From: Priapulus caudatus
Lineage: Eukaryota; Priapulida; Priapulimorpha; Priapulimorphida; Priapulidae
Reading direction: 5' to 3'
DNA length: 24,465 nt
Assembly: GCF_000485595.1 (NCBI RefSeq)
Contig: NW_014578813.1
Span: 1-24,465, forward strand
This document shows, one piece after another, positions 1-9,880 of this stretch (its first letter is position 1; each line of letters begins with the position of its first letter). The translations under genes and the position numbers were made by a program. The notes beneath the pieces were generated by a model. The model was given only the letters and a program-made list of their open reading frames with translations. It had not been told where the DNA came from and made no database searches.

Positions 1-164
1 CTAAAGTCTATCCTTGAACTGCACGTAGGGCTCAAGGATAGAGAACATGTAGCCCAATAAAAGGCGATTTTTTCTGCCGATAGATGGCGCCACTATGCTA
101 TATACACTGTGCTATGTGCGACTTGCATATATACAGAGATATATATAAATATATATATATACTA

Positions 165-197
<33 letters not shown>

Positions 198-259
198 TAT
201 CTAGATATATGTATATATACATATATATAGAGATATATGTATACATACATATATATATA
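1..259. repeat. AT-rich microsatellite and first copy of a duplicated segment
   Basis: The first 50 bases contain an imperfect inverted repeat (CTATCCTTGAA near 8, CTCAAGGATAG near 31). From about 29 onward the sequence matches 850-1102, so this is copy A of a duplicated block. It includes an ATAGATGGCGCCACT motif and then a long TATATA/TACATA microsatellite (about 124-259). The short reading frames here are only translated TA repeat. Confidence 0.75.
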
Positions 260-260
260 N
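260..260. other. Single ambiguous base (N)
   Basis: One N interrupts the TA microsatellite. It marks an unresolved base or a closed assembly gap, and the sequence on either side may not be truly adjacent. Confidence 0.95.
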
Positions 261-849
261 ACTGATCTGAGCGGAGCACCATCATCGTGGCGCGGAGCGT
301 ACAAAAATTTTCGGTTTACAAAACCCTCCCAGATGGCCGAAACGCCCTTCCGGAGTGTTCATTCTGGTTGCCTGGCGCTCCCTTTGGCCAACGTTGTAGA
401 CTACTCATTCAATATCACTTTTAACGCAAACAACCACAAAACGAGTTAAAATAGTGTTATCGAACGAGTTAAAATTTAACAAACTGACCAGATCGGATCT
501 CTAAAGTCTTTTCGGCCGGTAGAGGGTGACTGAACGGGCACGCGATAGACAATGACAGCGCTAGATGAAGAAGAATACGGTGCACCGTAATTTAGGCCAT
601 ATTCTGGCTAAACGTTCATTCAAATAGTTTTTCCTGGCCTAGACTCTTAAACTCGTCCAGCAAGCTTATGGATTGCAATTATGGGTGTTTAAAACAAAGA
701 AAGATAACTTGGCCAAAAAAAAGTGAGGCCCCGGGCCTACAGCTGCTACACTACTGGCTACCCCCTGACCGTCCAGGGTACGCCTTCCGGCGTACCCTTG
801 GGGGACATAGACGCCTATCACTATCACGCACTGCACAGTCAACGACAGT
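261..849. other. No gene recognised
   Basis: Mixed-composition DNA with only short reading frames that have no recognisable motif or codon bias. I see no RNA gene, repeat array or splice structure that I can support. Confidence 0.5.
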
Positions 850-1102
850 GGCTCAAGGACTAGGAAACATGGGTGCCAACTAAAAGACGATTGTTTCTTG
901 CGCTAGATGGCGCCGCCACTGATGCTATATTACATCTGTTGTGCTAGTCACGTGCCACTTGCCTATATACAGAGATAATATATAAATATATATATAACTA
1001 CTAATATATACGATATATATATGTATATATACATATATATCATAGATATCATGGTAATATACATATATATAAGATATATAATTATACATAATATATAACA
1101 CC
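850..1102. repeat. Second, indel-rich copy of the 29-259 segment
   Basis: The block follows 29-259 in order: CTCAAGGA, AACATG, AAAAG.CGATT, the AGATGGCGCC core, CTATATACAGAGATA, then the TATATA/TACATA tract. It differs mostly by single-base or few-base insertions, for example GCCGCCACT against GCCACT. This is either a diverged repeat copy or the same locus represented a second time with sequencing errors. Confidence 0.7.
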
Positions 1103-2560
1103 TATCACAATGTATATCAGTATATATATATATATCTATATATATCATATATGTATCATTAGATATTATATATATATATATTGCGGTATACACAGATACT
1201 ACACACATATACGCACATATACACACATATACCCATCCTCCCCTATCCCCTCCCGCCCCCCCTCTCTCCTCTGCTCTCTGTCGTACATGCGAGCTCGACT
1301 TACGGACTTCGCCTATGCATGAATATATATAGCCTCTGCGACACACACACTTTTGCACATGCGCGGTGTGTGAGATGCCTGAGTATGGATTGTAATATTA
1401 TGTATATATATATTCGTTATGGTGGCGAGGAAAGCGGCGTTACTAGGTATGTATATGACTTGGGCAAATGTGGAAGTGCTTGCGACTCCTTGCGACAATG
1501 CATGTATATAAAAGCTGAAGCTGCGCAGAGAGTTTCAGCATGGGGATTTAAGCATATGATTATATATATCATTGTATTCCCGAGAACGGCATATATAGCT
1601 ATGTATATGCTTGGAAAGCGTGTGGAAGTGAACACAGTGCCGTCCAGCGGTATGAAGGATTAAATCTTCGCGACGTGCACAGATGTAATGCGGATGTATA
1701 TAATTGCATAGAATATATAGCTGCTAGGCATGTATATATATACGTCGCTGCGCGAGCACAACGTAGCGGATAAGGCTGGTAATAGATCGCCACGTGTTGC
1801 AACCCAGTTTTACCTGTTGACGAGCGAGCGAGCGAGCGACCCGGAAGGAAATTAGATACGTACAGGCAAAGCCGTCATGAACAATGAACAGCGGGGAGGG
1901 GAGAGGGCGGTCCTGCAATGCTAGACATGAACGTGTCTATATGTGTGGCGTGTGTGCGGCGTAGGGTGCGGCGTCCTGGGCGTTGCAGCCCCCCCCATTC
2001 CCAGATGAACACCCAGATCGCGTGTATGCATCCATGCAACATGACGTTGATATGTGTGCGCGTGTGTGCCTCATTAGATGGTAATGGGGACGAATGATGA
2101 TTTAATATGGGTGTAGGCTAGCTTAGGGAGTACGTAGACGATAATCGAGGAGAAGACGCTCATCAACCTCCCCCAATAAGGCATGAAATGATGACTACCA
2201 ATGAAAAGGGTGCGGAGATTGAGAGAAAATGTTAGCATTTTCAGCAGTGAGGTTTTTTCAGGTGCCAGTGAGGCATTTTCAGCAGTGAGGTTTACAGAGC
2301 GGCATTGCGTAAATATTTCGGGAAGAAATTATGACAGGATGAAGAGGTAATTTACTTGAGGTATTATAGGGTATTATGAAGCTTGTTAGACAGAATGCAA
2401 AGTAAGAGAAGTGGCATATCGTGCGTTGACAGCCTGTTCTTGCGATACTGACCGGGCCTACTGTATGCGGATGCTGTGTGGTCTTGTGTGCGTGGGCGTG
2501 CGGGCGGCGAGTTGCGTGCGTGCGTGTATGTGTGACTGTGGATGACGGTGTGACTGTGAG
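1103..2560. other. Repeat-rich DNA without a supported gene
   Basis: Contains further TA/CATA microsatellite to about 1235, pyrimidine-rich DNA (1225-1280), a short GAGC tetranucleotide repeat (1821-1838), and a 20-bp direct repeat (GCATTTTCAGCAGTGAGGTT at 2235 and 2273). The longest reading frames are low in complexity and match no family I recognise. Confidence 0.55.
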
Positions 2561-2750
2561 CGTGCACTGGCAGAAACGCAGAAGTAACCTATCCCTGACC
2601 CTATCCGCTGACCTAAGGCTAACCCTAACCGAACCCTAACCCTAAACCACACACTACCCACTACACACACGCTATCCACACTCCACACCGCACACACTAA
2701 ATATCTGCATACACACACACCCACTACACACTACCCAGGCTACACCAGGC
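2561..2750. repeat. Degenerate telomere-like and CA-rich tract
   Basis: Around 2592-2646 there are imperfect CCCTAA-type units (GGCTAACCCTAACC, GAACCCTAACCCTAAACC) running into CACACA/CCACTACAC-rich DNA to about 2735. The units are too degenerate to be a working telomere. This looks like an interstitial, decaying simple repeat. Confidence 0.6.
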
Positions 2751-3557
2751 GATCTAGCCCAGGTCAGCTAGAGGTGCGCGCAGCAGCGAATGGCTAGCTG
2801 GAGAGGGGGGGGGGTGCACTCACATCATGTTTATCGGTTGAAATGAACAAAGAACACCCTCACCAGTACCCCTGTCGATTTTAAAGGGGCTACCCCCACA
2901 TTTACGAAAACGACATAGGTTTCAATGGGCCCCATGATGATGTTCTCTATCCTTGAACCACACAAAGCTCCCCCTATAAACTGAACAAGAACTTGAAGAA
3001 GTTACGCATGATGAATCTAACGTAGTATTTAATATCTATTTAACCGGGCATTATTAATATTACCACTTTTGCTAGTTATTATTATTATTTAACAATCAAA
3101 TCAACGCGATGTACAAACCTTTAGTCTTTACACAAACTCGCATATAAAACTGTGTTGATCAATGACAATGGTTCCCCAGCTACGGTTCAATTGAATGACG
3201 CGCTGTCGGCTGATTGGTTGTTTGGGGCAACATCAGCGCCTATTTGATGGTACAATATGCTACTAGTAGAGGTCGCCACCACCATAGAAACCGCAATTTG
3301 TTGATAATATGGCGAAGAACGCCGCACAACGCAGAGCCCGAGTTCTTTCGCTAAAAATTAAGCTACAAGCTTTGCCCGAATAACGGACACAAAGAAAAAT
3401 TACCCAAAGCCAAGGTAAAATGCTGTTGTTTGCGCTCTTTTGTACAGTAAAATTCAGTGTGAGTGTGATTTTGCTCAAGCCTCAATGCCAATGCTTTCCG
3501 GGGAGTTTCCCAGTGCCACTGCCAGTGGCAGCGCCAGCGGCAGCAGCACCTCGGCTC
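2751..3557. other. No gene recognised
   Basis: No supported gene. A CTATCCTTGAACCACAC stretch at 2945 resembles 8-24 and, inverted, 31-48, so it probably belongs to the same dispersed repeat. A short ATT repeat lies near 3077. A 24-codon frame beginning ATGGCGAAGAACGCC at 3309 is too short to call a gene. Confidence 0.45.
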
Positions 3558-3638
3558 GTAGCTCTAGTAACTATAGCCCGCGTACAGTTGCCGCTGGCCA
3601 ACTATACGCGGGCTATAGCCTATAGTTACTAGAGCTAC
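3558..3638. repeat. Inverted repeat (hairpin)
   Basis: The left arm GTAGCTCTAGTAACTATAG (from 3558) plus CCCGCGTA pairs with the right arm at 3605-3638, which reads TACGCGGGCTATAG and then CTATAGTTACTAGAGCTAC. The right arm carries a 7-base duplication, and the loop is about 20 bases. A second dyad-rich patch of GACAGTG/CACTGAC units lies at 3773-3826. This resembles the centre of a small foldback element; no target duplication was found. Confidence 0.75.
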
Positions 3639-4024
3639 TCGGCTCGAGGCTGGAGTCGACATCGTATTCGGTATTGGTCGTTTTTAGAACATAACGTCGA
3701 TCCTTGGTCCACAAATGTCTGCAACATGATTTGTTGATTGATGCCGCACGGACGTCAAAATCACGGCCATTGACAGTGACAGTGACAGTGCACTGACACT
3801 GACAGTGTCACAGACACAGTGACACCTCGCTTGACATGGACAAGAGATCAAATATTGACCACTTCTTGTTTTTAGTTAAAATTAAATTAAAATTAATTTA
3901 TTGACTTCTTATGTTAATCATGTTATGTTCATTATGTTATCTTCAATAAATACATAATAAATAGTTGGCAATCCTAAATAGTTACGCGTACGTCATCAAA
4001 CTGCATGCAGCGCCCCTTCGTACA
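3639..4024. other. No gene recognised; AT-rich flank
   Basis: Holds the GACAGTG/CACTGAC dyad cluster at 3773-3826, then AT-rich DNA (3850-3965) without a supported coding region. Confidence 0.5.
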
Positions 4025-4031
4025 CTCAGGA

Positions 4032-4270
4032 GGTTACAGCTCGCTAGTCCGACCGCCCAATAGTCCGAAAGCCCACTAGTCCGAAAGCCCCACTATCCAA
4101 ATACCACTAAGTCCGAAAACCCACAGGATGGGGTACCGATCTATACCTAATGTTTAATTAATTAATTAATTAATTAATTAATAATTTTTTTTTTAAATTT
4201 TAATTCTTAATTTTACATTTTTTTTTTCATATTTTTTTTTTAGGGGATGTAGGGGGAGGTGTGTGTGGGG
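4032..4270. repeat. Left inverted end of composite element
   Basis: Tandem short units of the form CCCACTAGTCCGAAAG (4038-4130) are followed by a TTAA repeat (4153-4181), A/T homopolymers, and a G-rich stretch (4230-4277). The first part is the reverse complement of 8160-8287. Confidence 0.75.
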
Positions 4271-4372
4271 GGGGGGCTAAGTGTTTGGATGTGTAGCAAA
4301 ATTGTAGACTACGGTAAAACCTCGTTATACCGCCCTTCGTAATACTGCGCCAATCTCACTTATTGCCAACAT

Positions 4373-4680
4373 AGTCCAGGCATTTCGTGAAAAAAATGGG
4401 GTCAACCTCGGACAAATTGCAACAGAAAGTCTGTCAACTGTTTTATACCCAGAAATATGTCCTCTATAACATATCAAAACTCTTAAGGAATCCTGGTGGT
4501 GGAAGGTTCCATGGCGGCCATTTTTCAAAATGGCCGCCATACAACTGATATTTCCCTATATCTCCGCTTCTAAATAACATAGAGCTTTGATTTTAAGTGC
4601 TAAACATACATTTTCAGGGACAAGGAATCTAATAAAACACATTTCAATAAGCTAAACCTGACCAAAAAGCCGAAATGGCA
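4373..4680. repeat. Left arm of inner ~300-bp inverted repeat
   Basis: Pairs as reverse complement with about 7046-7344. Shared landmarks are AGTCCAGGCATT, CCTCGGACAAATTGCAACAG, AAGGAATCCTGGTGGTGGAA, TTCAGGGACAAGGAATC and AATAAGCTAAA. It contains a near-perfect palindrome of ATGGCGGCCAT halves at 4511-4540. Just outside, 4311-4337 reads ACGGTAAAACCTCGTTATAC, resembling pogo/Tigger-type termini; this outer piece has no partner on the right. Confidence 0.8.
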
Positions 4681-6924
4681 GCCAAAACCAGATGTCATGG
4701 TGCCTGTCACACAACGTGCATCTATTCCACACTGAAGTTCGTGTGTGAGCATGTTCAGCGCCATGGTATTACGCCCATCATCACCTTTGACCAACCACTA
4801 TGGTGGAAAGCACTCATGATCATCGAGACTGAGCCCACAGGAAGTGTCTTGAATGACATAGTCTTGCGCCTGGGGGGCTTTCACACAGAAATGAGTTTCT
4901 TGGGAAGCATCGGGCACCTCATGGCTGGATCAGGACTGCAGGAATTCTTGGAGCTAATCTATGCAGACAACGCGGTGGTACACATGATGACAGGCAAGGC
5001 TATTGCACGAGCAGTGCGAGGACATCTCCTTGTTGATGCAGCACTGAATGCCTTATTTTGTCAGACGTACTTGGTGTGCCACTTCCTCAACCATCTGCAG
5101 AGCCACATGAAGTGGAGGAGACCAATGAGGCAACAGTGTCACCAGATGATGAGCCTACGGAACTGGAAACACTGATCTTGATGAACTTGCTGCCCTCTAC
5201 AAGAACCTGATGGAAGGTTCCGTGTCTGCAGAGGAGTTCTGCCAAACTGATGTGTTAACCAGGATCAAGGAGCTCCTCAGGGCCAAAACCGAATCCTTGA
5301 GGTTCTCTAGGACTGCCACACTTTGGCTACAGTACATGGAGATGGTGGACATACTACGGAAGTTTGTCAGAGCAGAGGGCATTGGCAGCCTCTGGGCACA
5401 ACCTCTACACCAAATCAGCCCGCCTCTATGTGCAGCGAATGAGCAAGCTCAAGGATGAACATCCAGATGTGTACCAACGATTCGAAGAAGGGTCCCATGT
5501 TGTCAGAAGAAGTGATCGCCTATGGGCTGGTCTGTCCGTAGATCTCACCATCGAACAGGTGCTGATGAGGACTATGAAGACCAGCGGTGGCCTGACGAGA
5601 GGGCGAGGCATGACAAAGCAACAGCGGCTCATATGGCTGCTCTCCATGCCTGCCTGTGCTAAAGTCAACAATGCTATGCAGCAGCTCACAGGTGTCAACT
5701 ACAACACTGGTGAACAAAACAAGGACATGGCAAATGCTAGACAAGCACGTGACATGAAAGACACACATGCAGTTATCAGCAATCTGTAAGAGAGACACCC
5801 TTCAGCTCAGATCCGAGCTTGCGCAGCATCTCGACAGGGGTGCATGCAACTAGCACAGTCAATGTGGACTCAGCGAAAACTGTTGGAACAGCTATCCTGA
5901 CCAACATGGATGGACAAACTGCTGCTGACTACACATTCAAGAGGAAGGATCCGGCCATCACATTGGCTGCGAAATCGTCAGTAAAGATTGATGGTGGGGC
6001 AGTACAGGTGGATGCCAAGCTGCTTTTCCAGCGACTGACAATTGCTGCAAAAGCTACAGAGGATCTGGAGTCTGTGTTCAAATATGAGCTGTGCAGTTCC
6101 CACCAGCTCTGTTTGATTCCACACTGCTGCTCCGACAGCCACAGAAGGCAGTGCTAGCAGATGCTATCTGGACACTCCTGACACACGATGCACCAGGAAT
6201 CACAAGCCAAGTCCACAACGTGTTGGATGCTGGGGCACTAGTCCAGCGCATTCCATGAGAACGTGGCTCAATATACAAAGGTATCTGCGCGCAATACACA
6301 GAGTATGTCACAAAGAAGTATACACAGGCAACAGTCGTGTTTGATGGATATGATAGTACATCAACAAATGATACAACACACCAGAGACGTACGAGAGGGC
6401 ATGTTGGAGCAACTGTGACGTTTGATGAAGATATGCAGGTCACAATAAAAAAGAAACAATTCCTGGCAAACAAGACAAACAAGCAGCGCTTCATCAACAT
6501 GCTCAGCACCAAACTACGGGCACAGAACTGCCAAACACATCATTCTGCAAGTGATGCTGATCTCCTCATAGTGCAGAACGCAGTGGAGTCTGCAGCCACC
6601 ACTGATACAGGGCTGATCGGAGATGACACAGATCTGCTCATCCTGCTCATCTACCACACCAACCTCAAGTCATGTGACCTGTTATTCCAACCCGAACCAA
6701 AGAAGAATGTGAAGAAACCGCGTGTCTGGAATATGAAGTCTGTCAAGCAGCAGTTAGGCCCTAATGTATCACAGCACATCTTCTTCATACACGCTCTCCT
6801 GGGATGTGATACTACTCCCCCCGCGTGTATGGCATTGGCAAAGGAGCTTCCCTCAACAAATCCAAAACCAGTGCGCACTTCCGTGAACAAGCCAATGTGT
6901 TTGATGTAGCTTATTGAAATGTGT
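4675..6924 (+). pseudogene. Broken transposon-associated gene with PIN/FEN1-like acidic motifs
   Basis: Readable protein fragments run in order across three frames. The first (4675-5170) has TFDQPLWWKA, LGGFHTEMSFLGSIGHLMAG and AIARAVRGHLLVDAALNAL. The middle part (5190-6110) has KELLRAKTESLRF, RLYVQRMSKLKDEHPDVYQ and MTKQQRLIWLLSMPACAK. The last (6110-6900) has TVVFDGYDST, SDADLLIVQNAVES, GDDTDLLILLIYH and FIHALLGCDTT. The spaced acidic residues of the last part resemble the metal-binding pattern of PIN/FEN1-type nucleases; this is inference. The gene is dead: frame changes near 5135-5190, 5395, 5790-5820, 6105 and the C-run at 6820, plus an in-frame TGA at 6256-6258 within an otherwise continuous frame. 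The 5' end starts inside the left inverted repeat and the 3' end runs straight into the right one, so both termini are probably missing. I recognise it as a repetitive invertebrate gene type but cannot name the family with certainty. Confidence 0.7.
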
Positions 6925-7344
6925 GTCACTGGATTCCTGGCCCCAGAAAATGTATGTTTAGCACTGAAAATCAAAGCCCTAAGTCATTTAGAAGCGGAGA
7001 TATTGAAAAAATATCAGGTTTATGGCGGTCATTTTGGAAAATGGCGGCCATTCCAACTTTTTGGCCAGATTTAGCTTATCGAAATGTGTTTCATTTGATT
7101 CCTTGTCCCTGAAAATGCATGTTTAGCACTTAAAATCAAAGCTCTTAGTTATTTAGAAGCAGAGATATAGGGAAATATCAGTTTTATGGCGGCCATTTTG
7201 AAAAATGGCCGTTATGGAACCTTCCACCACCAGGATTCCTTAAGATTTTTGATATGTTATAGTAGACACCTCCAAGAGCATAAAACAGTTGAGACACTTT
7301 CTGTTGCAATTTGTCCGAGGTCATATCACATAATGCCTGGACTA
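6907..7344. repeat. Right arm of inner inverted repeat, with internal tandem duplication
   Basis: The stretch TAGCTTATTGAAATGTG to the GGCGGCCAT palindrome occurs twice with a period of about 165 bp (starting at 6907 and 7072). The second copy extends to 7344 and is the reverse complement of the left arm. Paired ATGGCGGCCAT half-sites occur at 7021-7052 and 7186-7215. The outermost part of the left arm has no counterpart here, so the right terminus is truncated or replaced. Confidence 0.8.
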
Positions 7345-7389
7345 ACAGCTTTATGGCTATGTACAATCCTATAAAAACGCATTCAGTAG

Positions 7390-7690
7390 AACATGTGCGA
7401 CTCACTGCGACTGCGCTGCGACTGACAATTTTCCAGTCGCATACCCGTCGCTGACAGTCGCAGGGGTGCTTATGTCGAACTTTCTCTGCGACGCGATCGT
7501 CGCTGCGACTTGCAACTAGTTGCAGAAAATCTAGCAATTGGCTGCAAGCCTAGCGCAGACTTGCGACTTTTGGTTGCTCGTCTCTGCAACCTGCAACCGC
7601 ATGCGATCGGTCGCACGCTTCATGCGGGATGATCGTATGCGATTTCGAAGTAATTTCGACTGCGATTCTGGAATCGCAGCCGAGTTGGTC
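7390..7690. repeat. GCGAC/GTCGC-rich dyad patch
   Basis: Dense short TGCGAC and GTCGCA words occur in both orientations, with local hairpins such as GCGACTGACAATTTTCCAGT followed by CGC, and CTGCGATTCTGGAATCGCAG. This is the composition of a small inverted-repeat (MITE-like) insertion within the composite element. Its ends are not clearly defined. Confidence 0.5.
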
Positions 7691-7904
7691 CTCTTTTGGT
7701 TCAGTGCATATCGTAATATCACGAGTGTTACTTAGATATATATATTACATAAATAGATATATAAATATATATACATATATAACATATTGTAAGTGGGCGA
7801 AACCCCACACGCCAGGGAAAGTTATGGCAATGCGAGAACGCAACCGGTGTCAGGAGAATGTATGAAACAGGAACGGGAGAGTCAGCGGCGGGACGCTTTT
7901 AACA

Positions 7905-8287
7905 ATTAAAAATTGAAAATTGAAATTAAAAATTAATTAATTAATTAATTAATTAATTAAAAAATAAATAATTAATTAAACATTAGGACCATAGATCGGC
8001 ACTCCCCATCCCCTGTGGGTTTTCGAACTAGTGGGCTTTCGGACTAGTGGGTCTATTAAAATGTAAATTTAAATAAAATTAAAAATTAAAAAAATTAAAA
8101 TTAAAAATTAAAATTAAAATAAAAAATTAATTAATTAATTAAAAATAAATAATAAATAATTAATTAAACATTAGGACTATAGATCGATACGCGATCCCTG
8201 TGGGTTTTCGGACTAGTGGGCTTTCGGACTGTGGGTTTCGGACTAGTGGGCTTTCGGACTATTGGGCGTCGGACTAGCGAGCAGTCA
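7905..8287. repeat. Right inverted end of composite element, duplicated in tandem
   Basis: Two tandem modules (about 7905-8055 and 8060-8287) each carry a TTAA microsatellite, AATTAATTAAACATTAGGA, ATAGATCG and CCTGTGGGTTTTCG, followed by AGTGGGCTTTCGGACT units. They are reverse complements of the single left module. The TTAA tract lengths and short-unit numbers differ between modules. Confidence 0.75.
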
Positions 8288-8300
8288 ACCCTGCTCAGGA

Positions 8301-9858
8301 TACCACTGCCACAATGCTAGCACTATTTTTAAAGTGGCGGCAGATCCGGGGGAAATCAGCAATGGAGATTCGTAAACAGCATATGATTGAAGAGGTATAA
8401 CTGGGCGCACAATCCGCGTACTATTTGTAGTATCACTATTTTATCAAATCTTATCATGAAATAACGGTCGGATTTTTAATGTCTTTGCACTTTTATTAGT
8501 CCAAATCTTTTACATAGGATACGAGTAATGTGGCTGCTGTAAAAACTTGTAGTAAAAAGCGTTACAAATTGTAACGGAAATCTGCTTGTGGGATTGGTAG
8601 ATTGAGCATGAGCGAGAGGCATCTGTTGTGGAGTTGGGTACGTCATATGTGTTCATCGTGCAGCAAACGCGCAAAGCATTATGGGAAAAGGCTCACAGCA
8701 GAAATCAAAGAATCAAGAATCAGAAGGCATCATTACAAATGCCAGTTACCATCGAATATAACTTCGAGTTAGACGTACTTTCTTGCTGTAATAGTTGGTA
8801 TTTATTAGCTCATCTGACGAAGTCTATATATGGAGGAAATGCAGAATTGCGGCACAAATCTAAACGGCTCGACCTAGGCTCGTGATAGTCGGTGTATAGC
8901 ATCATGGTAGGAAAAGCCATCACTGTGCCGAAATTGGAGGTCACGGTCAAAGGTCAATGGGCACAGTTCAGATTTTAGACATTTTTGAGTACATTGTCTG
9001 ACGGAGCGATTGAAAAACTTTTTTGTTTCAGCGGTGACCTACCATTTTTATGGCTTTATTGAAAGGACCATGAAAATGTGCTTTCCACTGACGTGCGAAG
9101 AGTAAGTGTTGATAAAACTTTTGATCCTCAGATGAGGGTTAAACATGGATTTGTTTTACTGTTAGAAAGAATTTGACTGCTGGGTTTGCTAGTAGAATCT
9201 ATACATGCCTGGGATGTATGAGGCTACAATGTCACAGTGAAATTTCAAAAGCAATTTGGTTGAAGAAGGTTTATGCTCCTTAAATCGTATAATTTCTATG
9301 GCATTCTGTACTGTCAGTGTGTAAATGTAACGTATGCCACTGCCAGTGGCCACTGCCAGTGCATTGGTGGTGGTGATACTGTGTAGTTTTTGCCTGCGTT
9401 AATTAGTTACAGGTGGCAGCTCTCTATTTCAGCTGTAGGCTTGCGTAGGTAAATGGATGACTGCTTACCTATTCTGTCTTGCAAATAGCTGTTGCTACTA
9501 CGTACGATGGGAGCTTCCATCTTTAATCTGAAGACACTTAAACGTACGCGCCATCTCGTGGCAACTTTTATAACGATCCCAACGAACATTCCTTTGAGAA
9601 GGTTGTCCTGATACCACTCCCTGCCTTCCACTGTTTCGGCGCGTAGGTGAACACATTTGGGACTCACAGGGTTTACTAGAATCCCACCACTCCACCACAG
9701 AGTCACTGCAGTAGACGTTAGATGAACGCTGTCGCTTTGCGGCACTTGTTTGTAATTTGCATGTAAATTTGTTTTTTTGAATTTGACATAGCTATACTGA
9801 CTGACGGACTGAAATCTCACTACATCACGTGTAACTAAACACCTGAGCTGCAAGTGAG
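8301..9858. other. Upstream region of CFAP44; no other gene supported
   Basis: No splice-consistent coding region was found. A 148-codon frame on the minus strand (9407-9853) has no recognisable domain and ends just short of the CFAP44 start. A GCCACTGCCAGTGGC-type dyad pair sits at 9335-9361. The 5' untranslated region and promoter of CFAP44 must lie here, but no TATA box is evident. Confidence 0.5.
9550..9565 (+). promoter_or_regulatory. Possible imperfect RFX X-box upstream of CFAP44
   Basis: GCCATC-TCGT-GGCAAC, about 300 bp upstream of the CFAP44 start codon, matches both half-sites of the RYYNYY / RRNRAC X-box used by RFX factors at cilium genes. Its spacer is four bases instead of the usual one to three. 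The overlapping GCGCCATCT.GTGG core also resembles an insulator-type motif. This is a weak call by eye. Confidence 0.25.
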
Positions 9859-9880
9859 ATGGAGAGCAACAATGAAACAG
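9859..9880 (+). CDS. CFAP44: CFAP44 exon 1 (start codon)
   Basis: Encodes MESNNET plus one base; the donor is GTATTA. The single leftover G joins AT of exon 2 to give Asp, restoring a continuous acidic N-terminus. Chosen because it is the only nearby ATG with a donor in the required phase. It is a very short exon, so this is less certain than the others. Confidence 0.7.

Larger units (their letters stand above)
4032..8293. mobile_element. Composite transposable element with repeat-rich inverted ends
   Basis: The outer ends are inverted copies: GGTTACAGCTCGCTAGTCCGA on the left, and on the right the reverse complement of GGTTGACTGCTCGCTAGTCCGA. Both continue into AGTCCGAAAGCCCACT sub-repeats, a CCTAATGTTTAATTAATT block and TTAA microsatellite. 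The left end spans about 4032-4210. The right end spans about 7905-8293 and carries the module twice in tandem. CTCAGGA lies on both outer sides (4025-4031 and 8294-8300), a candidate 7-bp target duplication. The interior holds a second inverted-repeat element, a broken gene and a GCGAC-rich patch. The superfamily is not certain. The pairing of ends is seen directly; mobilisation as one unit is inferred. Confidence 0.65.

Noticed and set aside
1110-1663. Ile/Tyr-rich frames in the first 2 kb
   Set aside because: They are translations of TA/CATA microsatellites and flanks without codon bias or domains.
8628-8885. 85-codon plus-strand frame
   Set aside because: No family similarity or supporting splice signals; its length is compatible with chance.
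9407-9853. 148-codon minus-strand frame upstream of CFAP44
   Set aside because: No recognisable domain or composition bias, and it overlaps the expected promoter and 5' untranslated region.
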